A stretch of DNA of 64,000 nucleotides from Aequorivita sublithincola DSM 14238 (GCF_000265385.1 NC_018013.1:3206501-3270500); one strand, 5' to 3'. Positions 9,126-18,369 are shown, numbered from the stretch's first letter. Program-made: numbers and translations. The notes: generated by a model not told the origin, from the letters alone.

Positions 9126-10334
9126 TTAGTCTTCCCAAAAATTGGGTCTTATGTTTGATGAAAAAGAGGTGCAGAGACTGCATTCTGGTTGCACGATTCT
9201 GTATACAGTTCCTTGTCCTAGACTTAAAACTTGATAATTTCTATTTGTAACATAATCATAAAAAGTCTGGCGTTCGTCTGGATCATCATCTAGAACGGTA
9301 TTATCATTATAATCTAGAAATAAAACTTCACAATCCACAAAGTAGGGTGGTTTATCAAACCCGAAATCTTGATAATTGAAATAAATTCTTTTTGAAGTCA
9401 TAGAAGAAGCCTCAAAAAAACCAAGAACCTTTTCGTTAGAATTTGATTTTGAAACCATATTTCCAACTATGTAACCTGGTTGTCCTTGAGACAGCAGACT
9501 TTCAACACTGCCAAGTTCTTTCACAATTTTATAAAAGGTATATGCTTCCACACTTTGCACATATTGTTTCACCAAAATGCTGTAACGTGTTTGTAATCTC
9601 GCATCTTCTTTAGAAAGATAACGCACTGGAAAACGAAACACTCTGTTTTCATTGAGCTCGGTTGTGGTGGTCTGTGTTATTCCTTTAGAAAATTCGGTGG
9701 AATAGCAAATTTCTTCGGGAACTCTTTGGGTGAGAATTACTTTATAAGTACCTTCATCGGGATTGTAATTAATAATTTCTGCGCTGTATTGTGATGGATT
9801 TGGAGCTGTAATTTTATAGGTTTCTTCATATTCATACCTAAAATATTTTTCCTTGCCTGTAGGATCTGCTGTATTTACCAAAACCTGAACGCCATCTCTA
9901 TTTTCGGTGGGACTTACAATTGTTTCAGCATAAACTTCATCAATCTTAATAGAATTAGGTAAAGTGACAGCTGAAGAAGAATAACTTTTTCCATCTTGAG
10001 TAGTAATATCTAAAGTGTAAGAAACATTGGGTTGCGCACTGAAAGGCTGTTGGGAAATATAATTGCCCGTTTCGCTATCCCAGTTAAAATTAAAACTGTT
10101 GCCATCGCTACTAGAAACAATTACGGTAGCATTATTAACAGTTAAAATTTCGGGATTTTCAAGTTTTGAAGTTCTGCTCAACTTCACAATTTGTGGTTTA
10201 AATTCATTGGTAATAGTACTTTCCACAACCAAAACACTTTCAAAGTTCACGGTTTCTATTTCATAAGGTTCTGTGCAACCCATTTGAAAAAGTAATATTG
10301 AAAGAAATATTATATATAAAATTTTCAATTTCAT
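9126..10334 (-). CDS. DUF4249 lipoprotein, copy B
   Basis: The start MKLKILYIIFLSILLFQMGC (10334) gives a lipoprotein signal with the lipidated cysteine in FQMGC; an upstream in-frame extension to 10397 runs through the gene scar and is rejected. The mature protein begins TEPYEIETV, the DUF4249 opening. It contains a cysteine pair near the C-terminus (QPECSLCTSF) and ends NFWED. Copy A at 10443-11651 is closely similar along its whole length, so the two arose by tandem duplication. DUF4249 proteins accompany TonB-dependent receptors in Bacteroidota and are thought to be surface partners; the ligand is unknown. Confidence 0.85.
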   Translation of the reverse strand: MKLKILYIIFLSILLFQMGCTEPYEIETVNFESVLVVESTITNEFKPQIVKLSRTSKLENPEILTVNNATVIVSSSDGNSFNFNWDSETGNYISQQPFSAQPNVSYTLDITTQDGKSYSSSAVTLPNSIKIDEVYAETIVSPTENRDGVQVLVNTADPTGKEKYFRYEYEETYKITAPNPSQYSAEIINYNPDEGTYKVILTQRVPEEICYSTEFSKGITQTTTTELNENRVFRFPVRYLSKEDARLQTRYSILVKQYVQSVEAYTFYKIVKELGSVESLLSQGQPGYIVGNMVSKSNSNEKVLGFFEASSMTSKRIYFNYQDFGFDKPPYFVDCEVLFLDYNDNTVLDDDPDERQTFYDYVTNRNYQVLSLGQGTVYRIVQPECSLCTSFSSNIRPNFWED

Positions 10335-10338
10335 TTTT

Positions 10339-10440
10339 TTAATACTTAAAATTATAGCTACTATCTTCATTTTTGAAAATTTGTGCGTTTGCAACAAAAT
10401 CCGAATATAAAGGATGTTTAAGTAGCTGTTTCTGTGTCAT
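10339..10440 (-). pseudogene. scar of a deleted second copy of the MG2-like gene
   Basis: A 33-codon frame opens at ATG 10440, exactly 2 bases after the DUF4249-A stop, the same spacing as between DUF4249-B and the intact MG2-like gene. Its peptide contains FVANAQIFKNEDSS, aligning with FVATAQIPKQDVSA in the signal peptide and early mature part of the 7390-9123 protein. The bases TTTTGTTGCAA are shared, and both junctions have GGGAAGAyTrATTATGACA. After about 30 codons the similarity ends and the DUF4249-B leader begins. I infer that a DUF4249-MG2 unit was duplicated and one MG2 copy then deleted. Whether the 33-residue peptide is translated is unknown. Confidence 0.72.
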
Positions 10441-10442
10441 AA

Positions 10443-11651
10443 TCAATCTTCCCAAAAATCAGGTTTAACGTTAGATGAAAAATAGGTGCATACGCTGCAC
10501 TCCGGCTGCACTATTCTATAAACTAACCTAGAGTTTACAGAGAGCACTTGATAATCATCATAGGTAATACGGTCATACAGAGCTTCTCTTTCATTAAAGC
10601 CAAACGGTGAAGGCCCTTTGTAGTAATCATATTGGAGTATTTCACACTCCACAAAATATGGAGGCTTCTTAAATCCAAAATCGTCATAATTAAAATAGAT
10701 TCGCTTAGATGTCATTGAAGAAGCTTCAAAAAAGCCCAAGACCTTTTCTTCTGGATTTGTTTCAGAAACCATGTTTCCTGAAGCATAACCTGGCTGCCCT
10801 TGCGATAGTAAACTTTGAATACTTCCCAAGTCTTTAATAATTTTATAAAAAGTAAAAGCTTCTACACTCTGCACATATTGCTTTACCAAGAGACTATAGC
10901 GCGTTTGGATTTTAGAATCCAATTTTGATAAGTAGCGAACTGGAAAACGGAACACCTTATTCTCGCTAAAATCGCTGGTTGACGCTTGCGTTATTCCTGT
11001 TGATATTTCGGTAGAATAACAAATCTCTTCCGGTATTCTTGGTGACAAAATGATTTTATAAGTTCCTTCATCAGGATTATAATCAATAATTTGAGTGTAA
11101 TATTTTGTTGGATTGGGAGCTACAATTTTATAAGTTTCTTCATATTCATATCTAAAATATTTTGAATTACCAGTTGGATCTGTGGTATTTACCAAAACCT
11201 GAACCCCATCTTTCTTCTGGTTTGGATCGGTAATTGTTTCCGCATAAATCTGCTCCATTTCTACACGTGGTGGCAAAACCACTGGTGAAGACGTGTAATT
11301 TTTACCGTCTGCTGTATTTATACTTAAAGTGTAAGAAATGTTTGGCTGAGCATTGAAAGGATTGTATGAAACGTAATATCCTAAATCATTATTCCAGTAA
11401 AATTCATAGTTCTGACCATCACTACTCGAAACATGAACGGTTGCGTTACTTTCTAATAAAACATCAACATTTTCAAGAGGTGAGGTTCTGCTTAGTTTTA
11501 CAATTTGAGGCTTCATTTCATCAGTAATTGTACTTTCAACCACCAAAACGTTTTCATAAATCACAGTTTCTATTTCATAGGGCTCTGTGCAGCTCCATTG
11601 AAACAGAGTTACCAAAAACAATACTATATATAAAAACTTTGTCCTCATCAT
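10443..11651 (-). CDS. DUF4249 lipoprotein, copy A
   Basis: The lipoprotein signal MMRTKFLYIVLFLVTLFQ is followed by the lipid-box region QWSC. The mature protein TEPYEIETVIYENVLVVEST is nearly the same as copy B, as are the C-terminal QPECSVCTYF and the NVKPDFWED end. It begins 1 base after the TonB receptor stop, so translation is probably coupled. The 402-residue length is normal. The two copies differ most in the loop before the last 40 residues. The ligand is unknown; the context suggests the lipoprotein partner of the receptor at 11653-14415. Confidence 0.86.
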   Translation of the reverse strand: MMRTKFLYIVLFLVTLFQWSCTEPYEIETVIYENVLVVESTITDEMKPQIVKLSRTSPLENVDVLLESNATVHVSSSDGQNYEFYWNNDLGYYVSYNPFNAQPNISYTLSINTADGKNYTSSPVVLPPRVEMEQIYAETITDPNQKKDGVQVLVNTTDPTGNSKYFRYEYEETYKIVAPNPTKYYTQIIDYNPDEGTYKIILSPRIPEEICYSTEISTGITQASTSDFSENKVFRFPVRYLSKLDSKIQTRYSLLVKQYVQSVEAFTFYKIIKDLGSIQSLLSQGQPGYASGNMVSETNPEEKVLGFFEASSMTSKRIYFNYDDFGFKKPPYFVECEILQYDYYKGPSPFGFNEREALYDRITYDDYQVLSVNSRLVYRIVQPECSVCTYFSSNVKPDFWED

Positions 11652-11652
11652 C

Positions 11653-14415
11653 CTAAAACTTAAAGTTATATGTCACAGTTGGTACTGGCACTGAAAATAT
11701 GGAAGTTTTATATGCCTTAATTTGACCTTCATCATTCACGAAAAATACTGAATACGGGTTGTTTCTACCTAAAACGTTATAAACCGAAATATTTACAAAA
11801 CTGTGCGCAAGTTTCTTCAATTTGTGGTTTCCTTCGATATTTACGCCCAAATCCAATCGGTAATAATCTGGGATTCGGAATTGGTTTCTATCGCTGTAAA
11901 GCACTTGCTCTTCTCCTGCAAAAACATAACGTCCAATTGGATAAGTAATAGGTCGCCCGGTTTGATAGGTGAAATTTCCTGAAAAACTAAAACGCTTCGT
12001 GAGTTTATAGTTTGCAACTACTGAAAAATCGTGCGGCTTATCATAATTCGCTGGGAAAAATTCGCCGTTGTTTACGCGTTCTTGCATTATTTGACTGTCC
12101 AGCTTTATTTGCGAACGCGAATAGCTATAACCCAAATAACCGTTGAATCTTCCGCTATTCTTTTTCACAAGAAATTCTACACCGTAAGCCTTTCCTTCAC
12201 CTTGAAGCAGTTCCGTTTCAAGATCATCATTTAAAATTAACTGGGCGCCAATTTTATAATCCAGAAGATCGTTCATCGTTTTGTAATAGCCTTCAATGCT
12301 GAATTCTACATCTTTTCCTGAAAGGTTTTTGAAGAATCCTAAACTGTATTGATTAGCTCTTTGTGGCGCAATGTTTAAATCTGAAAGCTTCCAAATATCC
12401 GTTGGTGATTGAGTTGTATTTGTGGAAAGAAGGTGTAAATATTGAATAGTTCTGTTGAAACCAGCTTTCACTGAAAAATCGTTCCCCAATAAATAACGCG
12501 CGGATATTCTATATTCCGGTCCGCCGTAGGTTTTGATGGATTTGTTATTTCCGTATTCTTTTACTTCAATTATTGAACTTTCACTTTTGGGAACTCCTTC
12601 TTCATAAACATTCTGAGTTGCTGGCCCAAGCGCCGAATAAAACGAATAACGCAAACCAACATCCAACAGAAATTTATCGCTCACTTCAAATAAATCTGCG
12701 AGATAAACGGCAGATTCTAAACCTTTTTCGCGGTCAACGGTTTTTGATAGAACGTCTGAATTTATTCCAATTGGATCAATATTTCCTGGGTCGATTGAAT
12801 AAAGTTTACTGCTAAGTCCGTAACTCAACTTGTGTTTTTTGCTCAGTTTGTAAGTTAAATTGAGTTTTGCTTGATATTCATTTAGTTCATAACCAAAATC
12901 GAAATCTGCATTGGCATCGGCTTCATAATTGATTCCATATTTGTATTGGCTGTTTACCAAAATCAACTCCGCCCTACTCTTTTCGTTGAAACTATGTCCG
13001 TATTTTAAGGAAATCAGTCGATTGCTATAATCAAAAATTGAATCTGAAGTTATGCTGAAACGATCCTTACTTAAATAAAAAGTACCTTGAATGGAATTAT
13101 TGTTGTCAATATTGTGTTTGTACTTTATAATACCATCATAAAACGATGCTTGGCTATTTTTCAATTCTTCTTCGTCTAGACTTCTTAAAATCCAGTCGGA
13201 ATAAGTTGCTCTAAAACCTGCGATTACGGATGCTTTTTCTTTCACCACGGGAACTTCAACAGCAAGATTGGCGGTTATTGGTCCAACAGAGCCTTCACCT
13301 TTAAACTTTTCCATATCGCCAGATTTGGTTTCAATATCAAAAACTGAGGAAAGCCGTCCGCCATATTCAGCAGGAATACTGGCTTTGTAAATTTCTAAAC
13401 TCCCCGTAGTAAAAGGATTTACTGCAGAAAAGAAACCTAAAAAGTGTGATGGATTATAAAGAACCGCATCGTCCAGCAAAATTAGGTTTTGATCTGCCCT
13501 TCCACCGCGAACGTTGAAACCGCTGGAGCCTTCACCCGCAGTTTTTATTCCTGGTAAAGTTGTGGCAACTTTCAAAATGTCTCGCTCACCTAAAACTAGC
13601 GGAATTGTCTTAATTGATTCAATATCAATACTCGTAACCCCAACCACGGCGTCGCGAACGTTGGCGTCTTTTTTAGATTTTACAACAACTTCTTCAAGTG
13701 ATTCAGTGTTTTCTTGCAATGAAATATTCAAATTTCCATCGCCATACATAATTACGTCTTGACGGATTTTTTCAAATCCCAAAAGATTGGTTTCCAATTT
13801 ATTCAACCCAGAAGGCAAGCGAATACTGAAACGTCCGTCAGAATCCGTAACTGCATATTTTGACCTATCAACTGTTGAAATTGAAAGATTTTGAAGCGGT
13901 TCATCTGTTTTCGAATTTTTAAAAACACCCGAAAGTGTGTAGCTCTTGTTTGCCGTATTTCGCTCTTGCTTACCTATAGTTACAAGTTTTCTCTTCTGAA
14001 CGCTTTGCTGAGAAACATATTCCTCTTGAAAAATTGGCGCGCTATTATTATCGTCAATTACTTTTTCATCAGGTTTTGCTTCGTTGAAATAATCTGTAGG
14101 TAAGTCGGTGTAAACGTATGTATTGTTTAAAAGAATTACATTTCCATCCTTAAAAACATAGTTGATGTTTGTATTGCTGAAAAGTCCGTTCAAAACCTTC
14201 GTTAACGATTCGTTTTCAAAAGTTTTGGTTACGAAATGTCCTTTCAACCAAGCATCGTTAAAATAGAATTTTTTATTTGAAAGGGTTTCCACTTTCAAAA
14301 CTGCTTCCTTTAAAGAGCTATTATTGAAGGTTACGGTTATGTTTTGCTCCGATTGCGCAAACAGTCCAGAAACAGTGAAAAATAATATAACTATTACAAA
14401 AAGTCGATTTTGCAT
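11653..14415 (-). CDS. TonB-dependent receptor with N-terminal STN and carboxypeptidase-like domains
   Basis: A signal peptide ends at GLFAQ. Residues about 22-95 (NITVTFNNSSLKEAV onwards) form an STN/secretin-like domain, as found in receptors that signal to anti-sigma factors. Residues about 155-240 form a carboxypeptidase-regulatory-like domain (YTLSGVFKNSKTDEPLQ). The plug follows with GFNVRGGRADQNLILLDD, then a barrel of about 600 residues ending TYNFKF, a typical terminal aromatic. It imports an unknown ligand across the outer membrane using TonB energy. It follows a secreted protein by 36 bases and leads into the DUF4249 genes. No FecR/FecI pair lies next to it despite the STN domain. 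Confidence 0.88.
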   Translation of the reverse strand: MQNRLFVIVILFFTVSGLFAQSEQNITVTFNNSSLKEAVLKVETLSNKKFYFNDAWLKGHFVTKTFENESLTKVLNGLFSNTNINYVFKDGNVILLNNTYVYTDLPTDYFNEAKPDEKVIDDNNSAPIFQEEYVSQQSVQKRKLVTIGKQERNTANKSYTLSGVFKNSKTDEPLQNLSISTVDRSKYAVTDSDGRFSIRLPSGLNKLETNLLGFEKIRQDVIMYGDGNLNISLQENTESLEEVVVKSKKDANVRDAVVGVTSIDIESIKTIPLVLGERDILKVATTLPGIKTAGEGSSGFNVRGGRADQNLILLDDAVLYNPSHFLGFFSAVNPFTTGSLEIYKASIPAEYGGRLSSVFDIETKSGDMEKFKGEGSVGPITANLAVEVPVVKEKASVIAGFRATYSDWILRSLDEEELKNSQASFYDGIIKYKHNIDNNNSIQGTFYLSKDRFSITSDSIFDYSNRLISLKYGHSFNEKSRAELILVNSQYKYGINYEADANADFDFGYELNEYQAKLNLTYKLSKKHKLSYGLSSKLYSIDPGNIDPIGINSDVLSKTVDREKGLESAVYLADLFEVSDKFLLDVGLRYSFYSALGPATQNVYEEGVPKSESSIIEVKEYGNNKSIKTYGGPEYRISARYLLGNDFSVKAGFNRTIQYLHLLSTNTTQSPTDIWKLSDLNIAPQRANQYSLGFFKNLSGKDVEFSIEGYYKTMNDLLDYKIGAQLILNDDLETELLQGEGKAYGVEFLVKKNSGRFNGYLGYSYSRSQIKLDSQIMQERVNNGEFFPANYDKPHDFSVVANYKLTKRFSFSGNFTYQTGRPITYPIGRYVFAGEEQVLYSDRNQFRIPDYYRLDLGVNIEGNHKLKKLAHSFVNISVYNVLGRNNPYSVFFVNDEGQIKAYKTSIFSVPVPTVTYNFKF

Positions 14416-14451
14416 AAAACATTTTACTTCAAATTATTGTTCAATTTTTAT

Positions 14452-15168
14452 CTATTTGGAACCGTCTAGATATTTTACCAGTTTCGTCATAAAGCTGTCT
14501 GGGTTCGATTTGTAAAGGGCTTTGTAGCTTTTATAAAAGTCCTTAATTTCATCAGCTCTTTCTGGAAGCGCCTTCCTCAAATCTTTTGTGGAACGGATTA
14601 CTGAATAAGCATTCTTGTTCTTCAACAAGTAAAAATTATCTTCAGAAAACTTATACTGAATACCGCTGTTCAAGGCTCTATCCTTTTTCCTTTTGCTGTG
14701 CTTTATGTAAAGTTGCAGATCATTGCCAAGGTAGGCGGCTTCATAAAAACCATTTCTGGCAAGTCCCAAATTTGTGTCGGACAACCGAACGAAATTGCGG
14801 TTATACATTGAAAAAGATTCAACAAACTCTGGAATAAATTTTACGTTGAAAAGGCTCAGGTTGTCATCAGAACGCGTGAGCAAGTTGTCTTCCAAAAGAT
14901 CGTATTTCAAAAGCACATTTACATAATACTCGCCATTGTAAGTTACAGAGCCCCGAACATAATCAAAACCATTAAAGTATCTATAGGTACCGTCAGTATT
15001 CAAAAAAAGATCGGTAAACTCTGTTCCGTTAAACAATCCAGTGTTTTCTACCCCTACAATGTTATCAAAGGTTTCATAAATTTTGTCTTTGGAACTGGTT
15101 TGGGAAAATGCACTAATTCCGAGGATGAAAGCGGACAAAAGAGTGAGGAGCGTTTTTTTAGACTTCAT
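14452..15168 (-). CDS. secreted protein of unknown function, first gene of the TonB receptor operon
   Basis: The signal peptide MKSKKTLLTLLSAFILGISAFSQ is followed by about 215 residues of mixed alpha/beta sequence with no cysteine. Residues such as TDLFLNTDGTYRYFNGFDYVRG suggest a beta-rich part, and the C-terminal 60 residues are helical and lysine-rich. I recognise no family. It starts the minus-strand run into the STN receptor, so a periplasmic role in the same uptake system is plausible. Confidence 0.65.
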   Translation of the reverse strand: MKSKKTLLTLLSAFILGISAFSQTSSKDKIYETFDNIVGVENTGLFNGTEFTDLFLNTDGTYRYFNGFDYVRGSVTYNGEYYVNVLLKYDLLEDNLLTRSDDNLSLFNVKFIPEFVESFSMYNRNFVRLSDTNLGLARNGFYEAAYLGNDLQLYIKHSKRKKDRALNSGIQYKFSEDNFYLLKNKNAYSVIRSTKDLRKALPERADEIKDFYKSYKALYKSNPDSFMTKLVKYLDGSK

Positions 15169-15186
15169 TATTAATTTTTGCGATTT

Positions 15187-15217
15187 TAAAAATACTTAAA
15201 AAAACATACAACTACAA
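15187..15217 (-). promoter_or_regulatory. candidate housekeeping promoter of the TonB receptor operon
   Basis: On the minus strand TTG (15217-15215) is followed after 20 bases by TATTTTTA (15194-15187), one mismatch from TAnnTTTG. It lies 19 bases upstream of the ATG at 15168. Confidence 0.45.
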
Positions 15218-15327
15218 TTTATTTCGAAGACGAAAATGTTAGCGTTGAGGTAATCATTTAATTATGAAACCTTAAGAAGACCACAGTAAAAAAGTTGAAA
15301 TATTTTTAAAAAATACTCAACTTTATT

Positions 15328-15353
15328 TGTAACCCGTCTAAATTGTTGGCATC
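15328..15353 (+). promoter_or_regulatory. ECF-sigma-type promoter before the DUF4142-cupredoxin pair
   Basis: TGTAAC (15328-15333) is followed after 16 bases by CATC (15350-15353). The same -35 motif and spacing occur upstream of the ECF sigma gene at 39300 with CGTC as -10. This supports control of the DUF4142 operon by an extracytoplasmic-function sigma factor. Confidence 0.45.
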
Positions 15354-15400
15354 CAATAGGTATTATAAAATCAGTTTAAACCATAAAAAACAAATAGATC

Positions 15401-15943
15401 ATGAAAACAAAATTTTTTATCAGATCACTTGCAACCGCTATACTTACAGTATTTATATCCGTATGCGGGTTTGCACAAGACACACCGCAACTTAATGATG
15501 CGGAAATTGCCAGCGTTGCAGTAGTTGCGAATCAAATTGACATAGATTACGCCAACCTTGCAGTAGCCACTTCTAAAAACCCAGCGGTGCGCGAATTTGC
15601 AAATACTATGATTAACGATCACAAGGCAATCATTGACCAAGCCGTGGCGCTTGTTACCAAACTTGGAGTTACACCACAGGATAATGCAGTGAGCAAATCC
15701 TTAATGCAACAAGCTAAAGAGACTACTAAAACATTGAAAGCTGCCAAGGGCAAAGCATTTGACGAAGCTTACATAAATAATGAAGTAGCATACCACAAAG
15801 CTGTGATTGGCGCTGTTAAAACCCTGTTGATTCCACAATCTCAAAATGCAGAGTTAAAAGCACTGCTTGAAACCGCACTGCCTATTTTAGAAACACATTT
15901 GCACCACGCAGAAATGGCTCAAAGCAAAATTCTAAAAAAATGA
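15401..15943 (+). CDS. DUF4142 periplasmic four-helix protein
   Basis: The signal peptide ends VCGFAQ. The mature part is the DUF4142 fold, a ferritin-like helical bundle of about 140 residues with the family features FANTMINDHKAI and HLHHAEMAQ. The histidines H at NDHKAI and HLHHAE are those thought to bind metal in this superfamily. Its function is unproven; relatives are stress-induced envelope proteins. The stop overlaps the cupredoxin start (ATGA at 15940-15943), so the two are translationally coupled. Confidence 0.85.
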   Translation: MKTKFFIRSLATAILTVFISVCGFAQDTPQLNDAEIASVAVVANQIDIDYANLAVATSKNPAVREFANTMINDHKAIIDQAVALVTKLGVTPQDNAVSKSLMQQAKETTKTLKAAKGKAFDEAYINNEVAYHKAVIGAVKTLLIPQSQNAELKALLETALPILETHLHHAEMAQSKILKK

Positions 15944-16299
15944 AAACAATAAAATCGCTTGTTATTAGTATCACCACTTTAGTCGTAGGAATGTCTTTTG
16001 TTCTTTTGTTATTCACAAGTTTTAAAAACACAGATGTTAGTTCTAATACTCCTACCAAACACGTTGTAAGCATTTATCAGATGAAATTTACTCCTGAAAA
16101 AATACAAGTAAAAAAAGGTGATGTTGTGGAGTGGATTAATAAAGATTTCGTGCCACACGACGTGACAGAAATCAATAAGAAATGGACTTCAAAACCCTTG
16201 AAACAAGGAGAAACCTTTTCGAAAGTAATTACTAATAATTTTGATTATTTCTGCAGCATTCACATAGTAATGAAAGGTTCAGTTACAGTTAAGAATTAG
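15940..16299 (+). CDS. membrane-anchored cupredoxin (type 1 copper protein)
   Basis: Residues 7-27 form an uncleaved-looking membrane anchor or signal, followed by a plastocyanin-like domain of about 75 residues. The copper ligands are visible: H73 (PHDV), C105 and H108 (FCSIH) and M111 (VMKG), spaced as in plastocyanin and pseudoazurin. It probably carries electrons or copper in the periplasm. Coupling to DUF4142 by a 4-base overlap suggests a joint role. A second cupredoxin with the same ligand set is at 52606-53184. Confidence 0.87.
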   Translation: MKTIKSLVISITTLVVGMSFVLLLFTSFKNTDVSSNTPTKHVVSIYQMKFTPEKIQVKKGDVVEWINKDFVPHDVTEINKKWTSKPLKQGETFSKVITNNFDYFCSIHIVMKGSVTVKN

Positions 16300-16325
16300 T
16301 AAAATTAAAGTTTTTTAGATTAGAA

Positions 16326-16377
16326 GAAATCCACTGTTGTTAAGGTTTACTTTTTTCAGCAGTGGGTTTTCTTTTTT
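16326..16377 (+). terminator. rho-independent terminator after the cupredoxin gene
   Basis: GAAATCCACTGTTG pairs with CAGCAGTGGGTTTTC (two G-U pairs) around a 17-base loop, followed by six Ts. Confidence 0.8.
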
Positions 16378-16452
16378 AAATAAAAACCAATTGAATTTTT
16401 TCCAAGTTTTAATTTATGAAAAACCACAGTACCTTTACATTAAATTACATCT

Positions 16453-16959
<507 letters not shown>

Positions 16960-16995
16960 GCAGTTGCAGTGGGCAGTCTGAATGAAAACCGATAT

Positions 16996-17379
16996 ATGAA
17001 GAATATAACTAAAGACTTGATTTTAAAAGTTATTAAAGAATCTGATTCTACTTTAAAATCATCACACAATAAACTTTGTCTTCCAATTATCAATCGAATT
17101 TTCAAAAAAATGACAAATGGAATAAAGTTCGATGACATTAAGGTATGTGACGGTTTAATTATTGATGGTCATCATCGTTATATAAGTTCACTACTAGCTA
17201 ATTTCAAACTTAACGAAGTTAAATCGTCCAAAACGAGCGCAACTATTGAGTACGAATGGGAAACTATAGAGTTTATTGAAGAAGAATGGGATACAATGGA
17301 AAAAATTAAGCGTCTAAATGAATTGGATGCTGAATTCAATAATATCTCAATTGCACAAATAATCGAAATGACAAAATAA
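16996..17379 (+). CDS. small ParB-like (DGHHRY) protein
   Basis: Starting at MKNITKDLILKV (16996) gives 127 residues; a GTG-started extension to 16969 is possible but would begin within the repeats. CDGLIIDGHHRYISSLL resembles the ParB/sulfiredoxin-type nucleotide-binding motif, where DGHHR contacts nucleotide or catalyses. The rest of a ParB protein (HTH and dimer domain) is absent, and the C-terminus is acidic. It lies 18 bases upstream of a HAD-fold gene in an AT-rich patch. I infer an accessory enzyme or a toxin/immunity-like protein; the role is open. Confidence 0.6.
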   Translation: MKNITKDLILKVIKESDSTLKSSHNKLCLPIINRIFKKMTNGIKFDDIKVCDGLIIDGHHRYISSLLANFKLNEVKSSKTSATIEYEWETIEFIEEEWDTMEKIKRLNELDAEFNNISIAQIIEMTK

Positions 17380-17397
17380 ATTCAGTAAATTTGTAAT

Positions 17398-17871
17398 ATG
17401 TTATTATACTTAGACATAGACGGAGTAATGGTTCCTGCGAACTCTTGGCGAAGACCCGAAATATTAGAAGATGATTTTCCCGAGTTTAGTTTGAAGGCAA
17501 TTAAATCGCTTGATAGAATTATTTCTAATTCAAGTGCGGATATTGTATTGACTACTTCTCACAAACATAAGTACACATTGAATGAATGGAAAGATATTTT
17601 TAAACTTAGAAATATCAATACGAATAAAATAACTAGACTTCCAGAAAATACAGCCCATTTGAATAGAAAGGATGAATTAATTATCTGGTTTAATTCTAAA
17701 CATATAAATGATAAATTTATAATCATAGACGATGATAAATCTTTAAATGCATTGCCAAAATTTTTAAAGGATAGATTGATATTAACAAGTGGTTCCGTTG
17801 GTTTAACCGAGCGTTTAGCAGATGAAGCTATAGAGAAGATTGAAAAGTTGAACCATGAATTTGCTAAATAG
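17398..17871 (+). CDS. HAD-fold protein resembling the HAD domain of Swiss Army Knife RNA-repair proteins
   Basis: The N-terminus MLLYLDIDGVMVPANSW has the HAD nucleophile motif DxDGV (D6, D8). SADIVLTTSHKHKYTLNEWK matches motif II (Ser/Thr at a strand end), and KFIIIDDDKSLNALP matches the acidic motif IV. The size and the W-rich motif I-II region fit the small HAD-SAK family linked to RNA end repair. It lies just behind the ParB-like gene. Substrate is unknown. Confidence 0.65.
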   Translation: MLLYLDIDGVMVPANSWRRPEILEDDFPEFSLKAIKSLDRIISNSSADIVLTTSHKHKYTLNEWKDIFKLRNINTNKITRLPENTAHLNRKDELIIWFNSKHINDKFIIIDDDKSLNALPKFLKDRLILTSGSVGLTERLADEAIEKIEKLNHEFAK

Positions 17872-17903
17872 AAAGCATTGCATATAATTCATAAAAAATA
17901 ATT

Positions 17904-17935
17904 GCGACCTTGGTGTAAAATCAAAGTCGCTTTTT
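17904..17935 (+). terminator. terminator after the HAD gene
   Basis: GCGAC pairs with GTCGC with a few AT pairs inside, followed by TTTTTATTT. Confidence 0.65.
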
Positions 17936-18027
17936 ATTTAATGACTAGAAAACTGAATATACTTCACTTAACAGTTCGCATTTAAAAGTCTGACGATAAC
18001 CCAATTTTGAATCTTAAATTAAAAACT

Positions 18028-18369
18028 ATGACAACCCTATACCACAACCCACGCTGTAGCAAATCCCGTCAAGCCCTTCATCTTTTGGAAGAAGAAGGCG
18101 AAACCATAGAAATAATAAGATATCTTGAAAATCCGCCAACACACCTAGAGCTAAAACAGGTTATTGAATTGCTAGGAATTAAGCCAATTGAGCTCGTTCG
18201 CACGCAAGAAACCGAATGGAAAGAAAACTACAAAGGCAAAGAACTTACGGACAATCAGATTATAGACGCAATGATTGAAAATCCAAAACTCATTGAACGC
18301 CCCATCGCCATAAAAGGAACCCACGCCGTAATTGGCAGACCAACAGAAAAAGTCCTTGAAATTTTATAA
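18028..18369 (+). CDS. arsC: ArsC-family arsenate reductase-like protein
   Basis: A 113-residue thioredoxin-fold protein of the glutaredoxin-linked ArsC family. The start MTTLYHNPRCSKSR (18028) is chosen over 18007 because it matches the family N-terminus. The catalytic C10 lies in NPRCSKSR, and arginines R58 (ELVRTQE), R91 (ERPI) and R104 match the three that bind arsenate in ArsC. It stands alone with no arsR, arsB or acr3 nearby, so it may be a housekeeping ArsC/Spx-like oxidoreductase. Confidence 0.85.
   Translation: MTTLYHNPRCSKSRQALHLLEEEGETIEIIRYLENPPTHLELKQVIELLGIKPIELVRTQETEWKENYKGKELTDNQIIDAMIENPKLIERPIAIKGTHAVIGRPTEKVLEIL

Noticed and set aside
18028..18369. Arsenic resistance operon
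   Set aside because: Only arsC is present; no arsR, arsB or acr3 within the flanking genes.
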